NCBI GenBank assembly: GCA_948466265.1
Contig: CAOJZU010000008.1
Span: forward strand, 1-64,000
Reading direction: 5' to 3'
DNA: 64,000 nt
Origin: an uncultured Clostridium sp.
Lineage (GTDB): Bacteria > Bacillota_A > Clostridia > TANB77 > CAG-508
Below are positions 1 through 9,271 of this stretch, piece by piece; within the stretch, counting starts at the first letter, position 1; the number at the start of each line of letters is the position of its first letter. The position numbers and the translations under genes were made by a program. A model generated the notes under the pieces. The model saw nothing but the letters and a program-made list of their open reading frames with translations. It was not told the DNA's origin and did no database searches.

Positions 1-506
1 TATGGCAAGTACATCCATTTTGCGAAGGAAATACAAGAACAACAGCAGTATTTATAATTAAGTATTTAAGAACTTTTGGATTTAATATTAATGATGAAGT
101 ATTTGCTGAAAACTCATGGTATTTTAGAAATTCATTAGTAAGAGCAAATTACAAAAATTTTGAAAAAAATGTATTTGAAGATACATCATTTTTGGAAAAG
201 TTCTTTTATAACTTGCTAACAAATGCTAACAATGAATTAAAAAATAGATATACACATATAGATAATATTCAAAGTGCAAATGAAAATAATTTAAAGGGTA
301 ATAATTACACTTTAGAAGAACAGGCAATTATAAACATATTAGAAAATAATCCAGCAACTACTCAAGAAGAAATAGCAAAGCAAATTAATAAATCTTTGAG
401 AACCATTAAAACATATATGGCAGAAATGCAAGATAAAGGACTGATAGAAAGAAAAAATGGAAAAAAGAATGGTGAATGGATAGTGAAAGGTATAACATTT
501 AAGTAA
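1..506 (+). CDS. Fic family protein, 3' part (AMP-transferase type)
   Basis: The gene is cut by the window edge; codons start at base 3. The first residues carry the Fic catalytic motif HPFCEGNTRT (the HxFx[D/E]GNxR loop that binds ATP phosphates with the base histidine). A helical stretch follows, and the last 65 or so residues form a winged helix-turn-helix (TTQEEIAKQINKSLRTIKTY). Fic enzymes usually AMPylate protein hydroxyls; members with a C-terminal HTH are common in Clostridia and may control their own expression. The second arginine of the canonical GNGRxxR is not seen. It lies directly upstream of a SEFIR protein with its own RBS. The family is clear; the target is unknown. Confidence 0.85.
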   Translation, partial: WQVHPFCEGNTRTTAVFIIKYLRTFGFNINDEVFAENSWYFRNSLVRANYKNFEKNVFEDTSFLEKFFYNLLTNANNELKNRYTHIDNIQSANENNLKGNNYTLEEQAIINILENNPATTQEEIAKQINKSLRTIKTYMAEMQDKGLIERKNGKKNGEWIVKGITFK

Positions 507-551
507 ATATAATAAATACTAAAAATAGATTCAGTAGAAGGAGAAAATCAA

Positions 552-1976
552 ATGGAAAAGAAAGTCGAACATCCAAGAGTATTTATATCTTACTCATGGT
601 CAAGTAAAGAATATGAAGAAAAAGTCATGGATTTAGCAGTGAAATTACAAGGAGATGGAATTGAAGTTATTATTGACAAATGGATTATGCAACCTGGTAA
701 TGATACAATAAATTTTATGGAGAAGTGTGTTAAAGATCCTGAAGTTAATTTTGTTTTGATGTTATTAGATAAAAAATATACTGAAAAAGCAGATAGCAGA
801 AGTGGAGGAGTAGGAATAGAAACTCAAATTATTTCAAATGAAGTATATAATAATGTTGAACAAAGTAAATTTATACCTATTGTTTTTGATAGAGATGATG
901 AAGGAAAAATATATGTACCAATTTATCTAAAGAGTAAATTTCACTATGATTTAACACAAGATAATTCTGATGAAGAATATGTAAAGTTAGTAAAACAAAT
1001 ATATGGAAGACAAATATATTATAAACCAGAGCTAGGAAATAAACCTAGTTGGGTTGATGAAAGTTTAAATAGTCCGAGTGCTTTAAAATTAAAAATATTA
1101 CAAAATAAGAATAATAAGAGTAGCTTCAATTCTTTGGAAGAAGAGATAAAAAAATCATCTTTAGGTGAAGATGAAACTGAGATTATAGAAAAAGCAGAAA
1201 AAAATAGAGTAATTATAGAAAAATACAATAATTCGATAGAATATAGGAATGCATTAATAGAGATATTTTTTAATAAATATACAGAAGATAATTTTATTGA
1301 TGAAACTTGTGATTTTTATGAGAATATTAAAAACTGGAATAAGCAAAATAGTGGTATAAAACAAGAAATATGGGATGCTTTTATCCATGAAACCTTTATA
1401 TATTTAATAGCAGTTTTATTAAAAATGAAACAATATAGAACAATAAATATATTTATTACTAAAAGCTATTTTCAACAAGGATATGAGGATAACATTACAA
1501 GTTCTAATAAGTATTTTTATAGTCATAATTATGATATTATCCAAGAATCAAAATGTGAGTTAGATGATAAAAAATATTATAGTGGAATGGCACAAATATG
1601 GATAGAAAATATTTATGAACCTAAAATAACGAAACAAGAGTTTACCCAGGCAGATGTATTAATTTACAATTTAAATATATTATTATTAAATAAAGAAGAT
1701 TGGTATTGGTTTCCAATTACTTATGTATATAATGGAAATTTTGGATTTAATAGTTCTTTAAAAGATTTTAGCATAAGACTAAAATCTAAATATGAAGTGA
1801 ATAAGATGAAAGAATTATTTGGAGTTAACACAATAGAAGAATTAAAAAAATTATTTGATGCAATGAAACCATTTATAGAAAATAGACAAGAAAGGTATAG
1901 ATATATAACAGCTTTTGAATATGCAGATTTAATTACAGATTATGTAAAAGTAAATGAAATTGGTATGTTAAATTAA
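552..1976 (+). CDS. SEFIR (TIR-like) domain protein
   Basis: A 474-residue protein preceded by AGAAGGAG. Residues 8 to about 150 match the SEFIR fold, a TIR relative: PRVFISYSW at the first strand, DKW around residue 43, a long helix, and FIPIVF followed by YVPIYL. The remaining 300 residues are mostly helical with no motif I recognise and no membrane segment. Bacterial SEFIR and TIR proteins often act in anti-phage or interbacterial signalling as NAD-consuming or oligomerising domains. Here that is inference from family and from the accessory surroundings (Fic upstream, transposon remnant downstream). There are no CGGN codons in the gene. Confidence 0.75.
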   Translation: MEKKVEHPRVFISYSWSSKEYEEKVMDLAVKLQGDGIEVIIDKWIMQPGNDTINFMEKCVKDPEVNFVLMLLDKKYTEKADSRSGGVGIETQIISNEVYNNVEQSKFIPIVFDRDDEGKIYVPIYLKSKFHYDLTQDNSDEEYVKLVKQIYGRQIYYKPELGNKPSWVDESLNSPSALKLKILQNKNNKSSFNSLEEEIKKSSLGEDETEIIEKAEKNRVIIEKYNNSIEYRNALIEIFFNKYTEDNFIDETCDFYENIKNWNKQNSGIKQEIWDAFIHETFIYLIAVLLKMKQYRTINIFITKSYFQQGYEDNITSSNKYFYSHNYDIIQESKCELDDKKYYSGMAQIWIENIYEPKITKQEFTQADVLIYNLNILLLNKEDWYWFPITYVYNGNFGFNSSLKDFSIRLKSKYEVNKMKELFGVNTIEELKKLFDAMKPFIENRQERYRYITAFEYADLITDYVKVNEIGMLN

Positions 1977-1990
1977 AAAAATATATAAAT

Positions 1991-2013
1991 AAAGTCCGAA
2001 TTATTCGGACTTT
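1991..2013 (+). terminator. Rho-independent terminator after SEFIR gene
   Basis: A perfect 10-bp stem (AAAGTCCGAA / TTCGGACTTT) with a 3-nt loop lies 15 bases after the SEFIR stop and is followed by ATTTATT. The symmetry also lets it act for the convergent gene ending at 2022. Confidence 0.8.
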
Positions 2014-2021
2014 ATTTATTG

Positions 2022-2318
2022 CTATTCCTCAAAACATCCCATAACTAACTGAGAACCATCCACAAATCCATTTCTATAATACTTTTCAGTAATATAAGTC
2101 AAATACCTCATAAAATCATCATAAAGAAGATCAAGTTGTTTCTCTACATAAGTTCTATTCTGTTTAGGAATATTCTTCAAAATATTCTCCTTAAAAAAAT
2201 CAAATTTAAATTCATTTTCTCTATCTTGTTTATCTGCATAACACAAACAAGTTTCTTCTCTAAAATCAAACCATTCTTTCAAAATATCATTTTCATTAAC
2301 ATTTCTAAAATTAACCAT
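2022..2318 (-). CDS. Hypothetical 98-residue protein
   Basis: A short soluble, acidic and aromatic-rich protein with no motif I recognise. The start is supported by TAGGAGG seven bases upstream of the ATG. It sits just downstream of a tnpV gene on the same strand, 12 bases away, so it may be cargo or part of the same decayed mobile element. Confidence 0.55.
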   Translation of the reverse strand: MVNFRNVNENDILKEWFDFREETCLCYADKQDRENEFKFDFFKENILKNIPKQNRTYVEKQLDLLYDDFMRYLTYITEKYYRNGFVDGSQLVMGCFEE

Positions 2319-2330
2319 ATCTAATTCCTC

Positions 2331-2684
2331 CTACATATATAAAATCTCATTAAAAACAATTTCCTCAGCTCTATTTTTAATATTATTCATAGCCTGAACC
2401 CATTCCATTTGATGATGCTCTTTTAAATTTTCATCAATATGTTCAAGTTCAGCAAATTGTTTTATAAGTTGATTTACTTTGTCAGTAGTACTTTTATCTA
2501 TCTCAATTAAATGTTGCTTTAAAGTACCGCTTATAAGCAATTCAGTATATAGACCTTTCTTAAAATCTTTTAAATAGTTTAATCTTAACCTTCCATATTT
2601 ACCAATACTTCCTTTAGGTTGCTTAGGTAAATATAAGTCAGGAATTAAATAATCTCCTTCTCTGTGATAAGTAATTTTATTCAT
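2331..2684 (-). CDS. tnpV: TnpV family transposon-encoded protein
   Basis: About 117 residues. The pattern ITYHREGDYLIPDL, IGKYGRLRLNYLK, LYTELLISGTL and the C-terminal MEWVQAMNNIKNRAEEIV matches TnpV, a small accessory protein of Clostridial integrative transposons of unknown biochemical role. I chose the ATG at 2684 rather than one further upstream because GGAGG sits eight bases before it. No recombinase or other transposon gene accompanies it, so this is probably a remnant. Confidence 0.8.
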   Translation of the reverse strand: MNKITYHREGDYLIPDLYLPKQPKGSIGKYGRLRLNYLKDFKKGLYTELLISGTLKQHLIEIDKSTTDKVNQLIKQFAELEHIDENLKEHHQMEWVQAMNNIKNRAEEIVFNEILYM

Positions 2685-2904
2685 TTTCAAAACCTCCAAA
2701 TTATAAAAATTAAAATGTCCCCAATTTGCAAATGCCATCTTGAACCTCTTGTGCTGCAAAAATTTTCAGACTCTGGGGACACGATGGGGACAAAAGCACC
2801 CAAAATTGACCTAAAAACGCACAAAAGTTCTTTAAATAAAAATAGCTACAAACGTTGATATTTAGATAAAAACTTAACTTTTCATTAAATTACAAAAAAT
2901 GCTG

Positions 2905-2945
2905 CTTAAATCCTCATAACCCGAAGGTCTATCAAAAATCCCCAG
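2905..2945 (+). other. tRNA-like fragment, possible integration scar
   Basis: The stretch around 2911-2929 resembles the anticodon arm, variable loop and start of the T arm of a tRNA-Met/Ile2 (a CTCATAA loop, then CCCGAAGGTC). The 5' half and a proper T-loop and acceptor stem are absent. Such pieces are left when elements integrate into tRNA 3' ends, and a transposon remnant lies next to it. It could be chance similarity. Confidence 0.25.
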
Positions 2946-2958
2946 TCAGTCATTTTTA

Positions 2959-2992
2959 TATCACCTGCCAAATATACTTAAAACAGGTGATA
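2959..2992 (+). promoter_or_regulatory. Inverted repeat overlapping the ZIP transporter RBS
   Basis: TATCACCTG and CAGGTGATA form a perfect 9-bp inverted repeat with a 16-bp spacer. The right arm contains the AGGTGA ribosome site of the transporter at 2999. It could be an operator for a metal-responsive repressor, or an RNA hairpin that hides the RBS. Confidence 0.4.
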
Positions 2993-2998
2993 AAAGTC

Positions 2999-3724
2999 AT
3001 GGATATTTTAAAAACTACACTTCTGGGGCTATTTTTTGGAACATTTGGAACGACTTTGCGGAGGTATTATAGGCTTAAAATTCAATAAAACATCAAACAA
3101 AACTTTGAGCTTTATATTATCATTTGCATCAGGATTAATGATGTCAATAGTATGTTTTGACCTAATACCAGAAGCACTAAATATTGCAGAATTTAGCACT
3201 GTCATAACTGGAGTAATATTTGGAATTTTTGTAATGATAATATGTGATGTAATTGTGCAGAACAAACTAAAAACAAAAAAAGCCAGCTTGTTAAAAACAG
3301 GCATTGCAGTTGGAATAGGGCTTGCACTACATAATCTTCCAGAGGGACTCGCAATAGGTTCTGGTTTTGGAGCATCTTTAAAACTTCGGATATTCACTTG
3401 CAATAACAATTGCGATACATGATATACCAGAAGGAATATCAATGTCTGTTCCTATGAAAAATGGGGGAATGGGTTCACTAAAAGTAATAATTCTGGTAAT
3501 ATTATCAGGTGTTACAACAGGAATTCGGAGCATTTTTTGGAAGCTATATAGGAACAGTTTCAGAAACAGTAATTAGCATATGTTTGTCATTTGCAGCAGG
3601 AGCTATGTTATATATTGTTACTGGAGAACTTACTCCTGAAGCAAATAATTTGTATAAAGGTAGAATGTCTGCCATAGGTAATATTATAGGTTTTTTAATA
3701 GGTGCAATTGCAGTTAGGATATGA
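2999..3724 (+). CDS. ZIP family metal transporter, contains 3 CGGN codons
   Basis: This encodes a 240-residue membrane protein of the ZIP (ZupT/GufA-like) family, which imports zinc and other divalent cations. Transmembrane helices alternate with the metal-binding segments HNLPEGLAIG and HDIPEGISM, the paired H-x-x-P-E-G motifs of ZIP helices 4 and 5. The frame must advance +1 at CGGA 3059, CGGA 3387 and CGGA 3526. Read as glycine these give TTLGGIIG, LKLGYSLAIT and TGIGAFFG, which fit the family. Read conventionally, the gene falls into three overlapping fragments. Expression may be controlled by the inverted repeat over its RBS. Confidence 0.85.
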
Positions 3725-3729
3725 AAAAA

Positions 3730-3757
3730 GCAAAGGAGATTTAAAAGTCTCCTTTGC
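3730..3757 (-). terminator. Hairpin terminator
   Basis: A 10-bp perfect stem (GCAAAGGAGA / TCTCCTTTGC) begins six bases after the ZIP stop. On the minus strand it is followed by six T residues, so it would end transcription from the convergent gene 3904-5133; on the plus strand the T tract is weak. Confidence 0.65.
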
Positions 3758-3860
3758 ATAAACTCACTATTTTATTGAATAGGAAAAATCGCAGATTTTG
3801 ACTATTCAAAAAGGTTAATTTATATTGAGCTGTGCATGTTTGCAAAGCAAAATGCACATG

Positions 3861-3894
3861 TGTGCGTTGGAAGCTTTTCTTCCGCTAACGCACA
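3861..3894. terminator. Strong hairpin between convergent genes
   Basis: TGTGCGTT-GGAAG pairs with CTTCC-AACGCACA around a short loop and a 3-nt bulge. A weaker hairpin (GTGCAT / ATGCAC) and another inverted repeat (TGAATAG / CTATTCA) lie just upstream. It probably helps end the minus-strand gene at 3904. Confidence 0.5.
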
Positions 3895-3903
3895 GTTTTC
3901 TTA

Positions 3904-5133
3904 TTATTTACGTTCTAAGCCATGCATAAATTCAGCATCAGTTGCAAGCTCTGATTTTGTAATTTCAACAAGTTCATCAAATTCTTTATCTGGAAATTTT
4001 TCGCTTATGGCATCATAACGTTCTTTTATTTCATTTTTAGTGAACATTTCATTAATAGAATCTCCGACTTCTTCATCTTTTAAAATACGGTCAACTGCTT
4101 CATCGCTATGATCATGCCCAGTAAGCGGATCACCATCTGCATCTTCTAGTGTCATATTGCAGTCATGTTCTTCATGTTTCTTTATTTCATCAATTTTTTC
4201 AGAAATATTATACTCACCTTTAGCTTTGCTAAATTCTTCACGAACTCTAGATGTTGTAGGATACAATTCGTTAGTTTCTAATCTTTGAGTAAATGTATCA
4301 TGATGTGAAGTTTTATCCATTTGTCCATATGCGACTTCAACATTACCCATTTGCCCATACCTAATATTTAATATACTATTTTTAACAATAGGGGAACTAA
4401 TTGCATAAGAAGACTTAATATTTTGTTTTTCAACACTAGAACCATCTCTATTTACTTCATAGTTATTTTTATCAGAGTCTTTACCACCTACTTGTGTTAG
4501 ACAATCAATTCTTGTAATAGTCCCATCAGGAAGCTCAAGAAGCGGAGAAAAACGAGTTGTATTTTCACCATTTTGAACCATATTACTATGAACAACAAGT
4601 AACTTAGAACCCGCAGGAACATCTAAAACATCAGCTAAAGTATATCTATTGTCAATCTTTTTATCCAAATTAATTTCTTGTTTTGACTGAATATTTTCTA
4701 AAGCATCTTTATTTTGCTTCCTATTTTCAGCATCTTCCTGTCTTTCTTCTTCATCTTTTTTAAGAACTATTTTTTTAGAATCTTTTTCTTCAGGCTTTAC
4801 ACCAGATTCTACATCTTTTCCTTTTATAGCTACATCAAGGTCGATTTGAGACATAGCTAACACATCTCTTTTACTAATATCAAGCTCTCTTGCAGTTTTT
4901 TCTAATCTTCTATTAATCTCTTCTAGATTAGGATTAAAGTCTTTACAAGACATATCTATTTCCTTCATAAAATCTAAACCTTCATAAGCATACTTAGAAC
5001 TTGGATAAAGCTTTCCCTCAGAGTCACGTATTCCAAGTAAATCACCACGTTTATCATAATATTTTATTATTAGATTACCATCAAAATCCATATCAAGAAA
5101 AGGATAAATATTTCCATTAAAAGATTTTTCCAT
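3904..5133 (-). CDS. Hypothetical 409-residue protein
   Basis: Preceded by AAGGAG and a good promoter at 5164-5192. There is no signal peptide or membrane helix. The N-terminus looks like a beta-rich repeat (ITYPFLDMDFDGNLI-like strands), the middle (residues 120-160) is a charged lysine/glutamate coiled region, and the C-terminus has an acidic segment DADGDPLTGHDHSDE followed by helices. I do not recognise the family. The uninterrupted frame contains no in-frame CGG although its neighbours do. Confidence 0.6.
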   Translation of the reverse strand: MEKSFNGNIYPFLDMDFDGNLIIKYYDKRGDLLGIRDSEGKLYPSSKYAYEGLDFMKEIDMSCKDFNPNLEEINRRLEKTARELDISKRDVLAMSQIDLDVAIKGKDVESGVKPEEKDSKKIVLKKDEEERQEDAENRKQNKDALENIQSKQEINLDKKIDNRYTLADVLDVPAGSKLLVVHSNMVQNGENTTRFSPLLELPDGTITRIDCLTQVGGKDSDKNNYEVNRDGSSVEKQNIKSSYAISSPIVKNSILNIRYGQMGNVEVAYGQMDKTSHHDTFTQRLETNELYPTTSRVREEFSKAKGEYNISEKIDEIKKHEEHDCNMTLEDADGDPLTGHDHSDEAVDRILKDEEVGDSINEMFTKNEIKERYDAISEKFPDKEFDELVEITKSELATDAEFMHGLERK

Positions 5134-5163
5134 AAAATTTCTCCTTAAATTAAATATGAATAA

Positions 5164-5192
5164 ATTATATCATATTTTGCATAATATGTAAA
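5164..5192 (-). promoter_or_regulatory. Promoter for the 3904-5133 gene
   Basis: On the minus strand TTTACA (5187-5192) and TATAAT (5164-5169) are separated by 17 bases, about 30 bases upstream of the start. The rest of the 5134-5347 gap holds only A/T-rich sequence and the RBS of the next gene. Confidence 0.6.
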
Positions 5193-5347
5193 ATTTTTTT
5201 GGAACTTTGTTTTGTTCGCTAGAATTTTGTAATACTTTATTATATAATTACAAAAAATACACTGCTAGTTTCTAAATAGCAAAGATTCAAGAAATTTAAA
5301 CTTTTACAAAATTAATTTGTAACTAAAAACCAATTATAGGAGAAAAT

Positions 5348-6644
5348 ATGAATATAATAGAAATAATATCTAAAAAAAGAGATAAAAAAGTTTTAAGCAA
5401 AGAAGAAATAAATTATTTTATAAATGGATATACAAAAGGAGAAATAACGGATTACCAAGCAGCTGCACTAGTTATGGCAATATATATAAATGGTATGACT
5501 GATGAAGAAACAAAAGACTTAAGCCTTGCAATGGCGCGGGTCAGGTGAAATGTTAGACTTAAGTGATATATCAGAAATTATAGTAGACAAACATTCAAGT
5601 GGTGGGGTTGGAGATAAGATTACACTAATTGTTATGCCAGTTGTTGCATCACTTGGAGTAAATGTGGCAAAGATGTCAGGTAGAGGACTTGGAATTACAG
5701 GAGGAACAATTGATAAATTAGAAGTAATACCTGGATATAGAACAGATTTAAGCTTAGAAGAATTTAAAAGCAATATAAAGGAGATCCGGAATAAGCTTAA
5801 TTCGGACAAACTGAAAACCTTGCTCCAGCAGATAAAAAATTATATGCTTTGAGAGATGTAATTGCATGTACTGATAGTATTCCATTAATTGCATCAAGTA
5901 TAATGAGTAAAAAAATCGCAAGTGGCGCAAATAAGCTTGTACTTGAGGTTACATGCGGAAAAGGTGCATTTATGAATAATAAAGCTGAAGCAGAAAGTTT
6001 AAGTAACATCATGAGATCTTTAGGAGAGCTTTCGGGGATAGAAACAAAATGCGTCATAACAAACATGAATCAGCCAATTCGGAAAAGCAATTCGGAAATT
6101 CACTTGAAGTGGAAGAGGCAGTAAATGCTTTAAAAGGCAAGATGGAAGAAGATGTAAAGGAAATAGTATTAGAAATTAGTAGCTATATTTTAAAGCTTGC
6201 AGGACTTGGAGAAGACATAGAAGAAAACAAGAAGAGAGTTATGGAAAATATTAAAAATGGTTTATCTTACAAAAAATTCACAGAGCTTATAAAAAAGCAA
6301 AATGGAGATATATCTTACTTAGATAATATACCTAAAGCTAAATATATTATCCCTATAAAATCAGAAATATCTGGAATAGTCAATACTTTGAATGCTAGAA
6401 AATGCCGGAGAAGTGTCTTTAACATTAGGAGCTCGGAAGAATGAAAAAAGAAGACAAAATAGATAGTTTAGCTGGAATTATTTTAAATAAAAAAATTGGA
6501 GACAAAGTAGAAAAAGGAGAAATTCTAGCATACATTCATACTAATAAGGAAAATGTGGAAAAAGAGATAGAAATTCTTAAATCAGCATACGAAATCAGCA
6601 AAAATATACCAGATGTATATGAACATATTTTAGGTATAATTTAG
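5348..6644 (+). CDS. pdp: Pyrimidine-nucleoside phosphorylase, contains 7 CGGN codons
   Basis: This 429-residue enzyme phosphorolyses thymidine, uridine and deoxyuridine for salvage. Family signatures are clear: the phosphate-binding [11 protein letters not shown], the signature [29 protein letters not shown], and the C-terminal barrel-sandwich hybrid domain ([22 protein letters not shown]). It needs seven +1 shifts: CGGG 5537 and CGGA 5787, 5803, 6080, 6093, 6406 and 6434. As glycine they give EIGISLIGQTENL, NQPIGKAIGNSLE and GAGRMKKED, all family-typical. At 5537 (MA-G-SGEM) glycine is not strongly conserved, so that site is the weakest for amino-acid assignment. The length is normal only if all seven are decoded. 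Confidence 0.9.
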
Positions 6645-6666
6645 AATAAAATTTAAATAAAATTAG

Positions 6667-6751
6667 ATTCGAAACGACCCAGTTATGCATGCTGATGATG
6701 TAAAAGGCAAAGCCCTAACAGCTTTAGTAAAAATGCAGTTATGTTTCGAAT
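6667..6751 (+). repeat. 85-bp element bounded by a perfect 9-bp inverted repeat
   Basis: ATTCGAAAC at 6667-6675 and GTTTCGAAT at 6743-6751 enclose about 67 bases that also contain a short direct repeat (CAGTTATG). It lies in the gap between pdp and pcrA and ends eight bases before the pcrA RBS. It resembles neither a known riboswitch nor a terminator. An open 28-codon stretch runs through it but has no start with an RBS. Confidence 0.4.
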
Positions 6752-6763
6752 GATGGAGGAATA

Positions 6764-9056
6764 ATGGATATAATAGATAATCTAAACGACAAACAAAAAC
6801 AGGCAGTATTAGAAACAGAACGGCCCATGCTTAGTAATTGCAGGTGCAGGTTCTCGGAAAAACAAAAGTACTAACACATAAGATAGCATATCTAATGCAA
6901 GAAAAAGGGATAGCTCCATGGAATATACTTGCAATAACATTTACAAATAAAGCAGCAAATGAAATGAAATCAAGGGTTGCAAATTTGATAGGAGATATTG
7001 CAAATAATATGTGGATAGGTACATTTCATTCTATTTGTGTAAGAATGCTTAGAAAATACATAAATGTACTTCGGATTTACCTCATCATTTATAATATTTG
7101 ATACATCTGACCAAAAAAGCTTAATTAAGGATTGTATGAAAGAATTAAACATAGATAGCAAAATGTTTCCTGAAAGAAGCTTTATGTATGAGATCTCAAA
7201 AGCAAAAAATGATATGATAGAGCCTGAAGAATATGCTAAAAGAACTAATAACGAAGCAAGAAAAGAAGTAATATCAGAAGTATACACAAAATACCAAAAA
7301 AAGCTTATGGAAAATAATGCATTAGATTTTGACGATATAATAAACTACACAATAAAAATTCTAATATCTTGCCCAGAAGCATTAGAATACTACTCAGATA
7401 AGTTTAAATATATACTTGTAGATGAATATCAAGATACAAATAAAGCGCAGTTTACATTAATTACAATTCTTTCTGCAAGACATCGGAAATATTACAGTAG
7501 TTGGAGATAATGACCAAGGAATATACTCATTTAGAGGAGCGGATATATCTAATATATTAAACTTTGAGAGAGATTTTCCAGGAACAAAAATAATAAAGTT
7601 AGAGCAAAATTATCGTTGTACAAAAAATATTTTAAATGTTGCAAATGAAGTAATAAAAAACAATGAAGTAAAATACGAGAAAAAACTTTGGACAGAAAAT
7701 GAAGAAGGAAACAAGGTAACAGCAAATCTTACAGATAATGAATATGGTGAAGCAAGTTATATTGTAGGGCAAATACAAAGTTTAAAATCAATGGAATACT
7801 ACAAATATTCAGATTTTGCAGTTTTATATAGGATGAATACACAGTCACGTAGTATAGAAGATATTTTAAGAAGAGAAGATATTCCATACAAAATTGTAGG
7901 GGGATTAAAATTCTACGAGAGAAAAGAAATTAAAGATATTATATCATACTTAAGATTAGTATATAATACAAAGGATAATCTAAGTTTGAGAAGGATTATA
8001 AACGAACCTAAAAGAGGAGTTCGGAAAAACAAGCTTAGATAAAGTTCAAGAAATTGCAGATGCAAATCGGAATTTCTATGTTTGAAGTAATCAAAAATGC
8101 AGCAGAATATGGTTTAAACAGAGTACATTTAGCAACAAGAGAATTTATATCTTGTATAGAAGAACTAAACAAAAAGCAAAATGACATTCCAGTATCAGAG
8201 TTAACTAAAAGAATTTTAGAAGAGACTGGATATGTAAAAGCACTAGAATTAGAAGATACAAAGGAAGCAGAAAACAGAATAGAAAATTTAGAAGAATTTT
8301 TAACAGTAACATATGAGTTTCAAGAAGAAGCTGAAAATGAATTGGGTAATTTTTTAGAAAATATTACACTTTCAAGTGATGTAGATGAATTAGAAGAAAC
8401 AGATGAACAAGTAACACTTATGACACTTCATAGTGCAAAAGGACTAGAATTTCCAGTTGTATTTATGGCAGGAATGGAAGAAGGAATTTTCCCAAGTAGT
8501 AAATCAGTAGATGAACCAAATGGCTTAGAAGAAGAAAGAAGACTTTGCTATGTTGGAATTACAAGAGCAAAAGAACATTTATACATGACATGTGCGAGAT
8601 CTAGAACTGTATTTGGTTCAACATCATACAATGGAATATCAAGATTTTTAAAAGAAATTCCAGAAGAATTTTTGAGCGAAGAAAGTTCATTGAGTGTAGG
8701 AGAAAATAACTTAGAAGCGACATTTTCAAATGATAGTAATTATACTTGGTCTTATAGCAGTCCATCTAGCAAAAAATCTAGTTTTGATTTTGGTTTAGGA
8801 AAAACAGCAAATGTAAGTGGTTTTGCATTTAAAACTCCTGAAAGTTTCCTAAATGGTATTAATAAAAAGCAGGGTGATAGTATAGATGTGTCGATGTATA
8901 AAGCAGGGACAAGAGTATATCATAAAAAGTTTGGAGAAGGTACAATAAATTACATAGAAGAAGAAGGAGAAGATTATAAGGTGGATATAAACTTTGATAA
9001 AGTACGGACATAAAAGACTTATGGCTAAATACGCAGGGTTAGAAGTTATAGACTAG
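6764..9056 (+). CDS. pcrA: ATP-dependent DNA helicase PcrA/UvrD, contains 7 CGGN codons
   Basis: A 761-residue superfamily 1 helicase for repair and plasmid or replication-fork processing. Visible motifs: Walker A (GAGSGKT, codon about 33), [81 protein letters not shown], and the C-terminal Tudor-like end ([12 protein letters not shown]). The frame needs +1 at CGGC 6821 and CGGA 6855, 7072, 7484, 8022, 8068 and 9005. The glycine from 6855 is inside the Walker A loop and 7484 gives the HGNITVVGD before motif III, so an undecoded product would be dead. The start follows GGAGG. Confidence 0.93.
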
Positions 9057-9076
9057 ACTTTTTATATTCTATATGT

Positions 9077-9082
9077 TATAAT
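9077..9082 (+). promoter_or_regulatory. Possible -10 box upstream of gdpP
   Basis: TATAAT lies in the 215-base gap between pcrA and gdpP, but no good -35 is visible. The rest of the gap is purine-rich sequence with only short open stretches. Confidence 0.3.
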
Positions 9083-9271
9083 GAAACATCATTGATATTT
9101 GAATGTTAGTGGGAAAGTACAGAACTTTTAGATAAGATATTTAGAAGAAGAGAAAATAAAAATAAGGAAATATAGAAGCTAAAATAAAAGAGAAGAACGA
9201 AAAGAAGAACTTGCAATAGAAAAAAAGAGGCAAAATGATATGAAAGAGATATGGACTAAGAAGGAGGATTT

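Noticed and set aside
6667..6751. A T-box or other known riboswitch before pcrA
   Set aside because: No T-box consensus, specifier loop or terminator follows; the element is too short and ends at the RBS.
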